NCBI GenBank assembly: GCA_032229885.1
Contig: JAVYAJ010000313.1
Coordinates: 1-11,393, forward strand
Length of the DNA: 11,393 bases
Direction: 5' to 3'
Source of the DNA: Anammoximicrobium sp032229885
GTDB taxonomy: Bacteria > Planctomycetota > Planctomycetia > Pirellulales > Pirellulaceae
Under the pieces are notes generated by a model. It did not search any database. It had not been told where the DNA came from and saw only the letters and a list, made by a program, of their open reading frames with translations. Shown one piece after another: positions 1-6,312 of the stretch (its first letter is position 1; each line of letters starts with the position of its first letter). The position numbers were made by a program, and so were the translations under genes.

Positions 1-3
1 GAC

Positions 4-49
4 TCCTGGGGCGTTGCCCCAGGCTACGTTGGTGATGGCCTTCGGCCAA
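4..49 (+). repeat. Planctomycete-type interspersed repeat, left copy
   Basis: Two adjacent hairpins: CCTGGGGC, loop GTT, GCCCCAGG at 5-23, then TGGCC, loop TTC, GGCCA at 36-48. The 25 bases at 4-28 occur again in inverse orientation at the right end of the window, followed there too by the GGCC-TTC-GGCC hairpin. Such short palindromic units are common between planctomycete genes (recalled knowledge). No mobility function is visible. Confidence 0.7.
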
Positions 50-133
50 CGCGCTTCCTGTCGTCTGTGCTGCGCAACAGTCGTCCAATGCCAATGTCAC
101 CTACGCGGGCTGTCGCCAGCAACCCAAAAGCGT

Positions 134-176
134 AGTGTACAGGCCAGTGTACAAGATGCGCGCACGGTGCGCGCAT
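134..176. repeat. Paired AGTGTACA plus GC inverted repeat
   Basis: AGTGTACA occurs at 134-141 and again 12 bases on at 146-153. The second copy runs into TGTACAAG (148-155) and then into a perfect inverted repeat, ATGCGCGCA, spacer CGG, TGCGCGCAT (156-176). TGTACAAG followed by a GC-alternating hairpin recurs at 2153-2186, so this looks like a dispersed element and not a one-off. An operator role for the paired octamers is possible but unsupported. Confidence 0.5.
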
Positions 177-267
177 GATACGAACTAACACTCTAGTGCG
201 GTGTCCAGGCTAAATGTCGGAGTAGAGGCGGTTGCTACTTCTCGAAATGGGAGTTGAGGAAACGTGG

Positions 268-312
268 AATCGCAAGTCGTTCTAGATTGCCAGAAGAACG
301 ATCCGGATACGA
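268..312 (+). repeat. Degenerate 45-base repeat, copy 1
   Basis: It aligns with 1865-1908 along about 45 bases with two single-base gaps. The perfect shared core is CAGAAGAACGATC (291-303), followed in both by a base and GGA. The copy can fold, with TCGTTCT pairing with AGAACGA. The function is unknown. Confidence 0.5.
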
Positions 313-355
313 CATCATGATACGGGAAATCGGTGGGCAGGGACCGCAAGGAAGT

Positions 356-487
356 GCGCCGTCCTGGAACGGCGCGCTTCGTCACGTCCGTTGCGTGCCG
401 TCACGGTCCGTCGCGTCCACCGGGTTGCGGCCACGACCGAGCGTGGCCCTTCAGCGTGATCTGGGCTTGCCGGGAGCGACGCGCTCC
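356..487. other. Cluster of three strong hairpins and a tandem duplication
   Basis: Three perfect inverted repeats lie close together: GCGCCGT, loop CCTGGA, ACGGCGC (356-375); GGCCACG, loop ACCGAG, CGTGGCC (429-448); and GGAGCG, loop ACG, CGCTCC (473-487). Between the first two, an imperfect duplication of about 19 bases (380-398 and 399-418) begins CGTCACG in both copies. This could be a structured transcript on either strand, but it matches no RNA family I know. It lacks the hallmark segments of RNase P RNA, tmRNA and SRP RNA. Confidence 0.3.
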
Positions 488-540
488 AAGCGAAGAAATT
501 ATCGCGGCGACTCAAGGAGTATGAGTGGACAACGCACCAG

Positions 541-564
541 GCGGAAAACCTGCGGATTTTCCGC
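541..564 (-). terminator. Hairpin downstream of tRNA-Arg, possible terminator
   Basis: GCGGAAAA and TTTTCCGC form a perfect 8-base-pair stem with an 8-base loop, starting 13 bases after the mature tRNA 3' end on the minus strand. No T-run follows, so this could be a processing or stabilising hairpin instead of an intrinsic terminator. Confidence 0.35.
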
Positions 565-577
565 GCCGGCGCGAAAG

Positions 578-650
<73 letters not shown>

Positions 651-714
651 AAGACTCGTTGGCAACATCCGTTGCGTGGATCCTGTTGCATGGCGTTTAT
701 CGCGCGGGCATGGC

Positions 715-724
715 AGACTAGTCT
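715..724. repeat. AGACTAGTCT palindrome upstream of the tRNA
   Basis: A perfect 10-base palindrome lies 65 bases upstream of the tRNA 5' end. It sits in the 233-base gap (651-883) between the tRNA and the epimerase stop, where I see no gene. It is too short to assign a role. Confidence 0.25.
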
Positions 725-883
725 ACTAAAAATTCGTGGGAACACAAACGCCCTGCCAGACGCGCGGATGGCCCTTGACAGACAGGACGCGGCGAAGGTC
801 GGGGCTGCGCGGCGAAATGGAATCGTCGGTTGCCTGCGTGGCACATCGCGACGCGGACGACGCGCGATCGCGGGGCGGCCGAT

Positions 884-1795
884 CTAGGGCGGCTCGAGCA
901 GCGCGCGGAGAGCGTCTTCGAGAATGGGATGCGCAAACGCATAGCCGGCCTGTTCCGCGCGGCGCGGGACGGCGCGGGTCGATGTCGTCAGCAGCGCTGT
1001 CATTTCGCCGACCGCCAACCGTAGGATTGGCTTCGGGACCGCCGGAAGCCACGTCGGGCGATGGACGGCCCGCGCGAGGGTCTTGGTGAACTCGCGGTTC
1101 GTCACCGGATTCGGAGCGGTTGCGTTCAACGGCCCGTGCAAATCGTCGTGTTCGGCAGCGAACAGCAAGAGGTTGACCAGATCGTCGATGTGAATCCAAG
1201 CGACCCATTGGCGGCCGCTGCCCAGCGGACTGCCCAGTCCCAGGCGGAATGGAGTGAGCATTTTCGCCAAGGCGCCGCCATCCGGGCTCAGCACCATCCC
1301 GATGCGCAGGGTGACCACGCGGATTCCGCCGTCGGCGGCCGCCAGCGCTTCGCGTTCCCAATCGCTGGCCACGCTGGCGAGGAAATCGTCGCCCGATGGT
1401 GTGGACTCGGCGACGATCGCTTCGCCTTGCTCGCCGTAGTATCCGACGGCCGACGCCGCGATCAGGGCTCGAGGCGGGCGCGCCGTCTGTCGCAATGCGG
1501 CCACCAAGTTGCGCGTCCCCAACAGCCGACTGTCGCGGATGCGCGCTTTCTTGGCGGCGGTCCAGCGGCCGGAAACCACCGACTCGCCGGCTAGATGGAA
1601 AACCACATCCATGCCGTCGGACGCCTCGCACGGGGGCGGCGCGTGTTCGACGTCCCAAGAAAAAAATCGGGCATCGTCGCGCGCAAGCTTTCGCGCCGCT
1701 CGCGTGGCGTCGCGCGACAGCACAACCGGCTCGGTCAGTCGCGACAGCAGACGCCGGCCGATCAGCCCGGTCGCCCCGGTTACGGTCGCTCGCAT
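884..1795 (-). CDS. NAD(P)-dependent epimerase, TIGR01777/YfcH family
   Basis: A 303-residue short-chain-dehydrogenase-like protein of the atypical extended type. The Rossmann motif GATGLIG is at residues 7-13, at the very N-terminus, which fixes the start. A GGAGG ribosome binding site lies 8 bases before the ATG. HLAGESV (67-73) and the SAVGYYG stretch (115-121) are typical of this family. The C-terminal part, from about residue 248 (WLPAVPKPILRL, then PRRAEQAGYAFAHPILEDAL), matches the DUF1731 domain that closes YfcH-like proteins. The length is normal for the family (about 300). The substrate is not known for the family; a cytosolic nucleotide-sugar or related NAD(P)-dependent activity is the general expectation. 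The gene stands alone between the tRNA and a 392-base intergenic region, so context adds nothing about its role. Confidence 0.92.
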   Translation of the reverse strand: MRATVTGATGLIGRRLLSRLTEPVVLSRDATRAARKLARDDARFFSWDVEHAPPPCEASDGMDVVFHLAGESVVSGRWTAAKKARIRDSRLLGTRNLVAALRQTARPPRALIAASAVGYYGEQGEAIVAESTPSGDDFLASVASDWEREALAAADGGIRVVTLRIGMVLSPDGGALAKMLTPFRLGLGSPLGSGRQWVAWIHIDDLVNLLLFAAEHDDLHGPLNATAPNPVTNREFTKTLARAVHRPTWLPAVPKPILRLAVGEMTALLTTSTRAVPRRAEQAGYAFAHPILEDALRALLEPP

Positions 1796-1864
1796 GATCT
1801 TTGCCTCCGTTTGGCCGCCGGGACGATGCGCCCCGTGTCAAAAATCAGAATTGATGGGACATAG

Positions 1865-1908
1865 AACGCAACGTCTTCTCGACTTTCAGAAGAACGATCT
1901 GGACATGA
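1865..1908 (+). repeat. Degenerate 45-base repeat, copy 2
   Basis: It is the counterpart of 268-312 in the same orientation. It shares CAGAAGAACGATC (1887-1899) exactly and most of the preceding 20 bases. Here the hairpin is TCTTCT against AGAAGA, a different register from copy 1, so the potential to fold is kept although the bases differ. Confidence 0.5.
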
Positions 1909-1975
1909 ATTAACGCGGGCGTCGTGCGCGCCTGGGACGAACTGCGATTTTAGAGTGCGTGGTTTCGAATCACCA

Positions 1976-2009
1976 ATGGGACGGATGGGATACATGAGAC
2001 AGATGGGAT
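1976..2009 (+). repeat. Tandem ATGGGA-type repeat, 18-base period
   Basis: ATGGGACGGATGGGAT (1976-1991) is followed 18 bases later by ATGAGACAGATGGGAT (1994-2009), 14 of 16 identical. Low-complexity runs of this kind are frequent between planctomycete genes. No function is evident. Confidence 0.5.
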
Positions 2010-2152
2010 CAACGAAGCGAATGAGCAGAGGGGCCGGCAGAAGCAGCGGCCTGATTCGTTCGATTCGCGTCACTTCGTGGTTCACGCTATGCAGCCATCC
2101 AAGTCTAACGTTGGCTCTCGTCCGCAACCCGACGGTGGAGGGAACAGACCAC

Positions 2153-2186
2153 TGTACAAGGTGTGCGCGTGGCGCGCAGGGCGCGC
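2153..2186 (-). terminator. GC hairpin after response regulator stop, with TGTACAAG
   Basis: GCGCGC, loop AGG, GCGCGC (2172-2186) directly abuts the TAA stop of the regulator at 2188-2190, so on the minus strand it is the first thing transcribed after the gene. No T-run follows. TGTACAAG (2153-2160) lies just beyond it, the same pairing as at 148-176. It may act as a weak terminator or 3'-end stabiliser, or may simply be a dispersed repeat. Confidence 0.35.
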
Positions 2187-2187
2187 T

Positions 2188-3609
2188 TTATGCTTCGTCG
2201 CCATCGTCGGCGGAATCCTGGTGTTGGGTCAGCTTTTTCCGCAGCGTCATGCGGTGCATGCCCAGCAGGCGGGCGGCGCCGACGTGCTGCCCCGAGCACT
2301 TCTCCAGAACGGCCGTCAGCAGGGGCGGCTCGACCACTTGCAACAGACGCTCGTACAGTTGGCCCTTGTCAGCGGATTCGGCCAACTGGCGCTCGGTCCA
2401 CTGGCGGACGAGCTCCGCCAGGCGCTGGTCCAGCGAGTGGGCGGGCGTCGGTGCGGCCGGCCAGATGGGCGGCGCGGGCGGGGGTAGATGTTCCGGCTCG
2501 ATCATGCCTCCGCGGGCGATGATCAGGGCGTGCTCGACCGCGTTTCGCAACTCGCGGACGTTGCCGTACCACGGGCGCTGCTGCATCTGTGCGATCGCCG
2601 CCGCCGAAAAGACCGGCGCGCGGCGGCCTTCGGCGGCGCAGGCCGCCAGAAAACACTCGGCCAATTCCCGAACGTCTCCCTCCCGGTCGCGCAACGGAGG
2701 CAAGTCGATGCGAAACGCGGCCAGGCGGAAATACAGATCGTGGCGGAACTGGCCATCGCGGATTCGGGCCAACAGTTCTTGGTGCGTCGCGGACACGATG
2801 CGGAAATCGATCTTCACGGGCTGGCTGGCGCCGACCGGCAGCACTTCGCCATGTTCGAGGGCCCGCAGCAGCTTGACCTGCGCGGTCAAAGGGACGTCGG
2901 CCACCTCGTCCAGGAACAGCGTCCCGCCGTCGGCCTGCTGAAGGAGGCCCGCGCGTTCACGCTCGGCGCCCGTAAACGCCCCGCGAACATGACCGAACAG
3001 TTCGCTCTCGGCCAGCGACGGGCTGAGCGCCGCCACGTTGACCGCCACGAACGGTCCATCCGCGCGGCGGCTGTAACGGTGGATGGCGCGAGCCGCCAGT
3101 TCTTTTCCGGTGCCACTCTCTCCGCACAGCAGCACGCTGGCCTCGGACGCGGCGGCCAGCGCGATGCGTTTGAAGGTCTCTTGCATCGTCGCGGATCGGC
3201 CGACCAGGCCCGCGACGTTCTGAGGGGACGTCGGCGGCACGGGCGGCGGGCGGTGGGCCAGCGCGCGTCGCACCGCCCGCTCGGCCGTCTCCAGATCGAA
3301 TGGTTTGATCAGGTAATCGAACGCGCCCAAGCGGACGGCTTCGACGGCGGTGCGCAGATCCCCGTAGGCCGTCATGATGATCACGGGCGGCCCGTCGCCC
3401 GGGCGGGCCAGTTGCCGCATTGCCGTCAATCCGTCCATGCCGGGCAGACGCACATCGAGCATCACGGCGTCGGGCGGCTGGCGTGCGGCCAGATCCAGCC
3501 CCTGTTCGGCGGATGATGCCACGACGACTTCGTGTCCCAGGCTCTGGGCCAGTCGGCTCAACGCCCAGCAGATACTCGGCTCGTCATCGACCACCAGCAC
3601 TCTCGACAT
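2188..3609 (-). CDS. Sigma-54-dependent NtrC-family response regulator
   Basis: A 473-residue transcription activator with the full three-domain layout. The receiver domain spans residues 1-120, with acidic pair D8/D9, phospho-acceptor D52, T80 and K102. The AAA+ domain spans about 134-370, with Walker A GESGTGKE (163-170), the sigma-54-contacting loop GAFTGA (210-215) and Walker B GTLFLDE (229-235). A Fis-type helix-turn-helix lies near 430-461 (LEKCSGQHVGAARLLGMHRM). All key residues are present, so it should be active. It is expected to be phosphorylated by the kinase encoded just upstream, then to bind enhancer sites and remodel sigma-54 RNA polymerase. A GGAGGA site 9 bases before the ATG supports the start. 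Its first 26 bases overlap the end of the kinase gene, which suggests coupled translation. Its target promoters are not identifiable here. Confidence 0.95.
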   Translation of the reverse strand: MSRVLVVDDEPSICWALSRLAQSLGHEVVVASSAEQGLDLAARQPPDAVMLDVRLPGMDGLTAMRQLARPGDGPPVIIMTAYGDLRTAVEAVRLGAFDYLIKPFDLETAERAVRRALAHRPPPVPPTSPQNVAGLVGRSATMQETFKRIALAAASEASVLLCGESGTGKELAARAIHRYSRRADGPFVAVNVAALSPSLAESELFGHVRGAFTGAERERAGLLQQADGGTLFLDEVADVPLTAQVKLLRALEHGEVLPVGASQPVKIDFRIVSATHQELLARIRDGQFRHDLYFRLAAFRIDLPPLRDREGDVRELAECFLAACAAEGRRAPVFSAAAIAQMQQRPWYGNVRELRNAVEHALIIARGGMIEPEHLPPPAPPIWPAAPTPAHSLDQRLAELVRQWTERQLAESADKGQLYERLLQVVEPPLLTAVLEKCSGQHVGAARLLGMHRMTLRKKLTQHQDSADDGDEA

Positions 3610-5089
3610 GCGCGTCTTCCTCCGCGATCGACAACTCGATCGAAAAACACGTCCACCCTTCGCGTCGCCGCCAATTCAATGCGCCGCCATGCCGCGCGAT
3701 CGTCTCGTGGGCCAGCGACAGGCCCAATCCGGCGCCGTCCGGCTTTTCGGACACCAACGGTTCGAACAGGTGGTCTCGCACGGGATCGGCCGGGCCGGCG
3801 CCGTTGTCCAGGATTTCCAGCCGCACCCGCCGGTTGCCGTCGGTCTGGTCCGAGACCTCGCTGGTTTGCACGATCACGCGCGGCGACGGGCGCGTCACGG
3901 GCGAATGGTTCGGGATGTCTTGGCGCGCGCTGGACTCCGGGCCGCCGCGCGCGACCTGCCATGCGGCCGCTTCGGCCGCCGCCTCGACTGCATTGAGCAG
4001 CAGGTTCACGACAGCCTGTGTCAGGGCGTCGGCATCGGCATCGATCCGGAACGGACCGGTCGGCACGGACGATTGCAATTCCACGCCCAGATGGGATGCC
4101 TTGGGACGGACCAGACCCAGCGAGCCTTCGATGAGGTCGGCCAAATCCACCCGAACCCGAGGTTGTTCGCGGCGTTGGCCCAGGGCCAGGAAACGGCCGA
4201 TGTACTCTTCCATCACGTCCAGTTGTCGGCGAGCAACGTCCAGCTCGTCCTGGTCCGACAGGCGGCACTGCCGCGCGTGCAGTTCGATCGCCAAGCGGCA
4301 ACCGGTGACGGCATTCCTCAGTTGATGCGCGATCCCTCCGCCCAGGCGTCCCAACGTGCGCAGTTTTTCGTGCCGCCGGACCTGTTGCTCGTACCGCGTC
4401 AACGTGCAGGCCATCTGGTTGAACGCCAGGGACAGGTCGCGGAGTTCGTCGTCTCGAGCCGGTATCGGCAGCGGCGCGAACTCGCCGTGGGCAATCCTAT
4501 CCGCTTGTTCGGCCAGCCGATAGAGAGGCTTCGTCACCCGATGGGCGACCCAGCCGCTGATGCCGACGACGACCACTAGCGCCGCCAAACCCGCCACCGC
4601 AGGCGGCCAGACCGCGTCTCGCCACGCCTGGCGATAGCGGCTCTCGGGGTACAACACGTGCAGCAGGCCCGGCGTTCCGCCACGAAACGGGCGCACGAGA
4701 TCGAGCTGCCAGTGCAGATACGGCGTATCGTCGATCCGGACGCGCTGCCAGGCAACGCCGTTCGGATGGTCGCCGGCCGGCAGGTCGCGCAGCAGACGTG
4801 CGACCGCGCGCTCAGCCAGACCGGCTAGACTGGCGGCCGCCACCCCGCCATCGCGGTCGGTCACCACGAACTCGGCGCCCGACAGACCACGCATCTGGCG
4901 CAGCACGTTGTCGGTCAGCGGGAACGAGGCCTCGGCCAGCGTATGGCCCAGCTCGCGCAACCGAGCCTCGACCTGCCGATGGGCTCGCCAACCGGCCAGC
5001 CACGCATTGGCCGTGCCCACGGCGATCGCGACGGCCAGCATGACGCCAGCCATCGGCAGCAGAATCTGATGTCTCAGCGGAAAACGCAC
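3584..5089 (-). CDS. Membrane sensor histidine kinase (NtrB-like core)
   Basis: A 501-residue protein from a GTG start. The first transmembrane helix is at about residues 9-31, followed by an extracytoplasmic sensor segment of about 130 residues with no recognised motif. The second helix is at about 163-183, leading into a HAMP linker (RVTKPLYRLAEQADRI onward). The H-box GGIAHQLRN places the phosphorylated histidine at H255. The ATPase domain has the N-box VNLLLNAVEA (N366), G1 DNGAG (428-432) and a late glycine box GAGLGL (452-457). About 35 variable residues lie between the N- and G1-boxes. The kinase should autophosphorylate and pass phosphate to D52 of the overlapping regulator. The reading frame stays open upstream to 5947, but that part runs through the MoxR gene in another frame and has no kinase features. 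The GTG at 5089 gives the first residues before the membrane helix and has its own ribosome binding site. The stimulus is unknown. Confidence 0.92.
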   Translation of the reverse strand: MRFPLRHQILLPMAGVMLAVAIAVGTANAWLAGWRAHRQVEARLRELGHTLAEASFPLTDNVLRQMRGLSGAEFVVTDRDGGVAAASLAGLAERAVARLLRDLPAGDHPNGVAWQRVRIDDTPYLHWQLDLVRPFRGGTPGLLHVLYPESRYRQAWRDAVWPPAVAGLAALVVVVGISGWVAHRVTKPLYRLAEQADRIAHGEFAPLPIPARDDELRDLSLAFNQMACTLTRYEQQVRRHEKLRTLGRLGGGIAHQLRNAVTGCRLAIELHARQCRLSDQDELDVARRQLDVMEEYIGRFLALGQRREQPRVRVDLADLIEGSLGLVRPKASHLGVELQSSVPTGPFRIDADADALTQAVVNLLLNAVEAAAEAAAWQVARGGPESSARQDIPNHSPVTRPSPRVIVQTSEVSDQTDGNRRVRLEILDNGAGPADPVRDHLFEPLVSEKPDGAGLGLSLAHETIARHGGALNWRRREGWTCFSIELSIAEEDAHVESAGGR

Positions 5090-5096
5090 CGCTAAT

Positions 5097-5101
5097 CTCC
5101 C
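5097..5101 (-). promoter_or_regulatory. Ribosome binding site fixing the kinase GTG start
   Basis: GGGAG on the minus strand lies 7 bases before the GTG at 5089. No ATG stands near the N-terminal membrane helix except an internal one at residue 13, inside the helix, so this site decides the start. Confidence 0.6.
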
Positions 5102-5156
5102 GTGCCGACCGGTTGCGCAGCGAGGGCCGTCCCGCGGTCTTCGCCGTATCGTCCAG

Positions 5157-5193
5157 TATAGCTTTGGCCGGTCATCTATAGCTTCAGCCGGTC
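5157..5193 (-). repeat. Tandem repeat between MoxR and kinase genes
   Basis: Two 17-base copies at a 20-base period, TATAGCTTtgGCCGGTC (5157-5173) and TATAGCTTcaGCCGGTC (5177-5193), match at 15 of 17 positions. They begin 12 bases after the MoxR stop. On the minus strand each carries a TATA-like segment (TATAGA, TATACT) that could serve as a -10 box for the kinase, but no good -35 is seen. A pair of sites two helical turns apart would also suit a dimeric regulator. Both readings are inference. Confidence 0.45.
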
Positions 5194-5205
5194 GTTGCCC
5201 CGGGG

Positions 5206-6150
5206 TCAGGCGTCCAGCATCGGCACGGCGATTTCGGCGATCAGTTCGCGCAGGATGTGATCGGCGCTCAGTCTGCGCAGGCGGCTCTCCGGTTTCAGGA
5301 TCAGCCGGTGCGTCAGGACCGGACCAGCCACCCGTTTGAGATCGTCCGGCAGCACGAATTGGCGGCCGCGGATGGCGGCCAGGCTCTGCGCTGCGCGGAA
5401 CAAGGCCAGCGAGGCCCGCGGACTGGCGCCCAGCGCCAGGTCGCCATGGTCGCGCGTGTCGTGGACGATCTGCAGCAGGTACTGCTGCACTTTTTCGTGG
5501 ACCTCGACGCTTCGCACCGCCTGCTGGCAGGCGATCAGTTCGTCGGCCGAGACCACGGGCGTCAGCCGTTCCAGCGGATGCCCGTGCTGCAGCATGCCCA
5601 GCATCTTCAGCTCGTCGTCGAATCCGGGATATCCGAGGCTGAAGCGCATCAGAAACCGGTCCAGTTGCGCTTCGGGCAACGGAAACGTGCCCTCGTGATC
5701 GATCGGGTTCTGGGTGGCGATGACCAGAAACGGAGGCTGTAGCGGGCGCGTCATCCCGTCGACCGTAACGCACCGTTCGGCCATCGCCTCGAGCAAGGCC
5801 GCCTGGGTGCGCGGAGTTGTGCGATTGATCTCGTCGGCCAACACGATCTGGGCGAAAATCGGGCCGGGGCGGAACTCGAACTCGATCGTCTTTTGATTGA
5901 AAATCGAAGTTCCAGTCACGTCGGTCGGCAGCAGGTCGGGCGTGCACTGGATGCGTTTTAAGGAACAGCCCACGCTGCTGGCCAACGCGCGAGCCAGCAT
6001 GGTCTTGGCGACGCCCGGAACGTCTTCCAGCAAGATATGGCCTTCGCAGAACCAGGCGACCAGAGACAGGATCAACTGTTCGCGTTTGCCGACGATGGCG
6101 GTTTCGACGTTTTTAATGATTTTACGGGCGATCGCACTGACGTCGATCAT
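5206..6150 (-). CDS. MoxR-family AAA+ ATPase
   Basis: A 314-residue AAA+ ATPase, close to the family's usual 310-330. Walker A is EDVPGVAKT (42-50, K49), in the MoxR-typical GVAKT form. Walker B is IVLADE (102-107), sensor 1 is ATQNPI (N148), and conserved segments PLPEAQLDRF (157-166) and GASPRA (241-246, R245) are present. MoxR proteins act as chaperone-like ATPases that mature metalloenzymes or periplasmic or surface complexes, usually with von Willebrand A and DUF58 partners. Neither partner is next to it here: downstream on the same strand is the histidine kinase, 116 bases away. A purine-rich GAAAGAG lies a few bases before the ATG. It could share a transcript with the two-component pair, or be a stand-alone gene. 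Confidence 0.93.
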   Translation of the reverse strand: MIDVSAIARKIIKNVETAIVGKREQLILSLVAWFCEGHILLEDVPGVAKTMLARALASSVGCSLKRIQCTPDLLPTDVTGTSIFNQKTIEFEFRPGPIFAQIVLADEINRTTPRTQAALLEAMAERCVTVDGMTRPLQPPFLVIATQNPIDHEGTFPLPEAQLDRFLMRFSLGYPGFDDELKMLGMLQHGHPLERLTPVVSADELIACQQAVRSVEVHEKVQQYLLQIVHDTRDHGDLALGASPRASLALFRAAQSLAAIRGRQFVLPDDLKRVAGPVLTHRLILKPESRLRRLSADHILRELIAEIAVPMLDA

Positions 6151-6195
6151 AATGCTCTTTCCAAAGTCGCGGACGCCCGGTCGCGCCGCGGTTCA

Positions 6196-6225
6196 TTGAC
6201 CGTCATTGCCGACCCGGTATAGAAT
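6196..6225 (+). promoter_or_regulatory. Sigma-70-like promoter for the glycosyltransferase set
   Basis: TTGACC (6196-6201) and TAGAAT (6220-6225) are separated by 18 bases; an alternative -10, TATAGA (6218-6223), gives 16. Each hexamer matches the consensus at 5 of 6 (TATAGA at 4 of 6). The site lies in the gap between the divergent MoxR and glycosyltransferase genes. Predicted transcription start is near 6232, about 80 bases before the chosen ATG, which argues against the upstream ATG at 6229. Confidence 0.5.
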
Positions 6226-6312
6226 GTCATGCCGATTGTACGTGAAAATGATGTTGTTCGGATACCTGCTCGGCGGATGCTTGCCGGGCAGGTTGCTGCT
6301 CGGAATGCCAAG

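Larger units (their letters stand above)
51..577. other. Intergenic region without a convincing gene
   Basis: The open frames here are short, lack recognisable domains and good ribosome binding sites, and the one on the minus strand runs through the tRNA. The stretch holds repeated and hairpin-forming elements, listed separately: paired AGTGTACA octamers at 134-141 and 146-153, a GC palindrome at 156-176, a degenerate 45-base repeat at 268-312, an imperfect tandem duplication at 380-418, and hairpins at 356-375, 429-448, 473-487 and 541-564. Confidence 0.6.
1796..2187. other. Repeat-bearing intergenic region
   Basis: It separates the response regulator stop from the start of the epimerase; both genes are on the minus strand. 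I see no gene. It holds copy 2 of the 45-base degenerate repeat (1865-1908), an 18-base-period tandem repeat (1976-2009), a stretch repeating GATTCG near 2053-2067, and the TGTACAAG plus GC hairpin element (2153-2186). On the minus strand there is a perfect TTGACA (1836-1841) upstream of the epimerase, but no acceptable -10 at the right distance. Confidence 0.6.

Noticed and set aside
380..418. CRISPR-like repeats
   Set aside because: There are only two imperfect, directly adjacent copies, with no spacers and no cas genes in the window.
726..1841. Minus-strand 371-residue frame overlapping the epimerase
   Set aside because: It overlaps the epimerase gene in a shifted frame and has arginine-rich, low-complexity composition.
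1836..1841. Perfect TTGACA on the minus strand as promoter for the epimerase
   Set aside because: No sequence resembling a -10 box lies 15-19 bases downstream; the region there is GC-only.
3374..4579. Long plus-strand open frame opposite the kinase and regulator
   Set aside because: It is a shadow of the well-supported minus-strand genes, a common artefact of high GC, and has no recognisable domain.
5090..5110. Sigma-54 -24/-12 promoter before the kinase start
   Set aside because: A GGCAC and a later GC are present, but the spacing is 12 bases instead of 10 and the GC overlaps the ribosome binding region.
5090..5947. Upstream extension of the kinase reading frame, giving a 787-residue protein
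   Set aside because: It lies inside the MoxR gene in another frame, is arginine/proline-rich without domains, and the membrane helix and a ribosome binding site support the GTG at 5089.
6229..6312. Longer glycosyltransferase start at ATG 6229
   Set aside because: The extra 28 residues have no family similarity and the ATG falls at the predicted transcription start; it remains possible only as a leaderless start.
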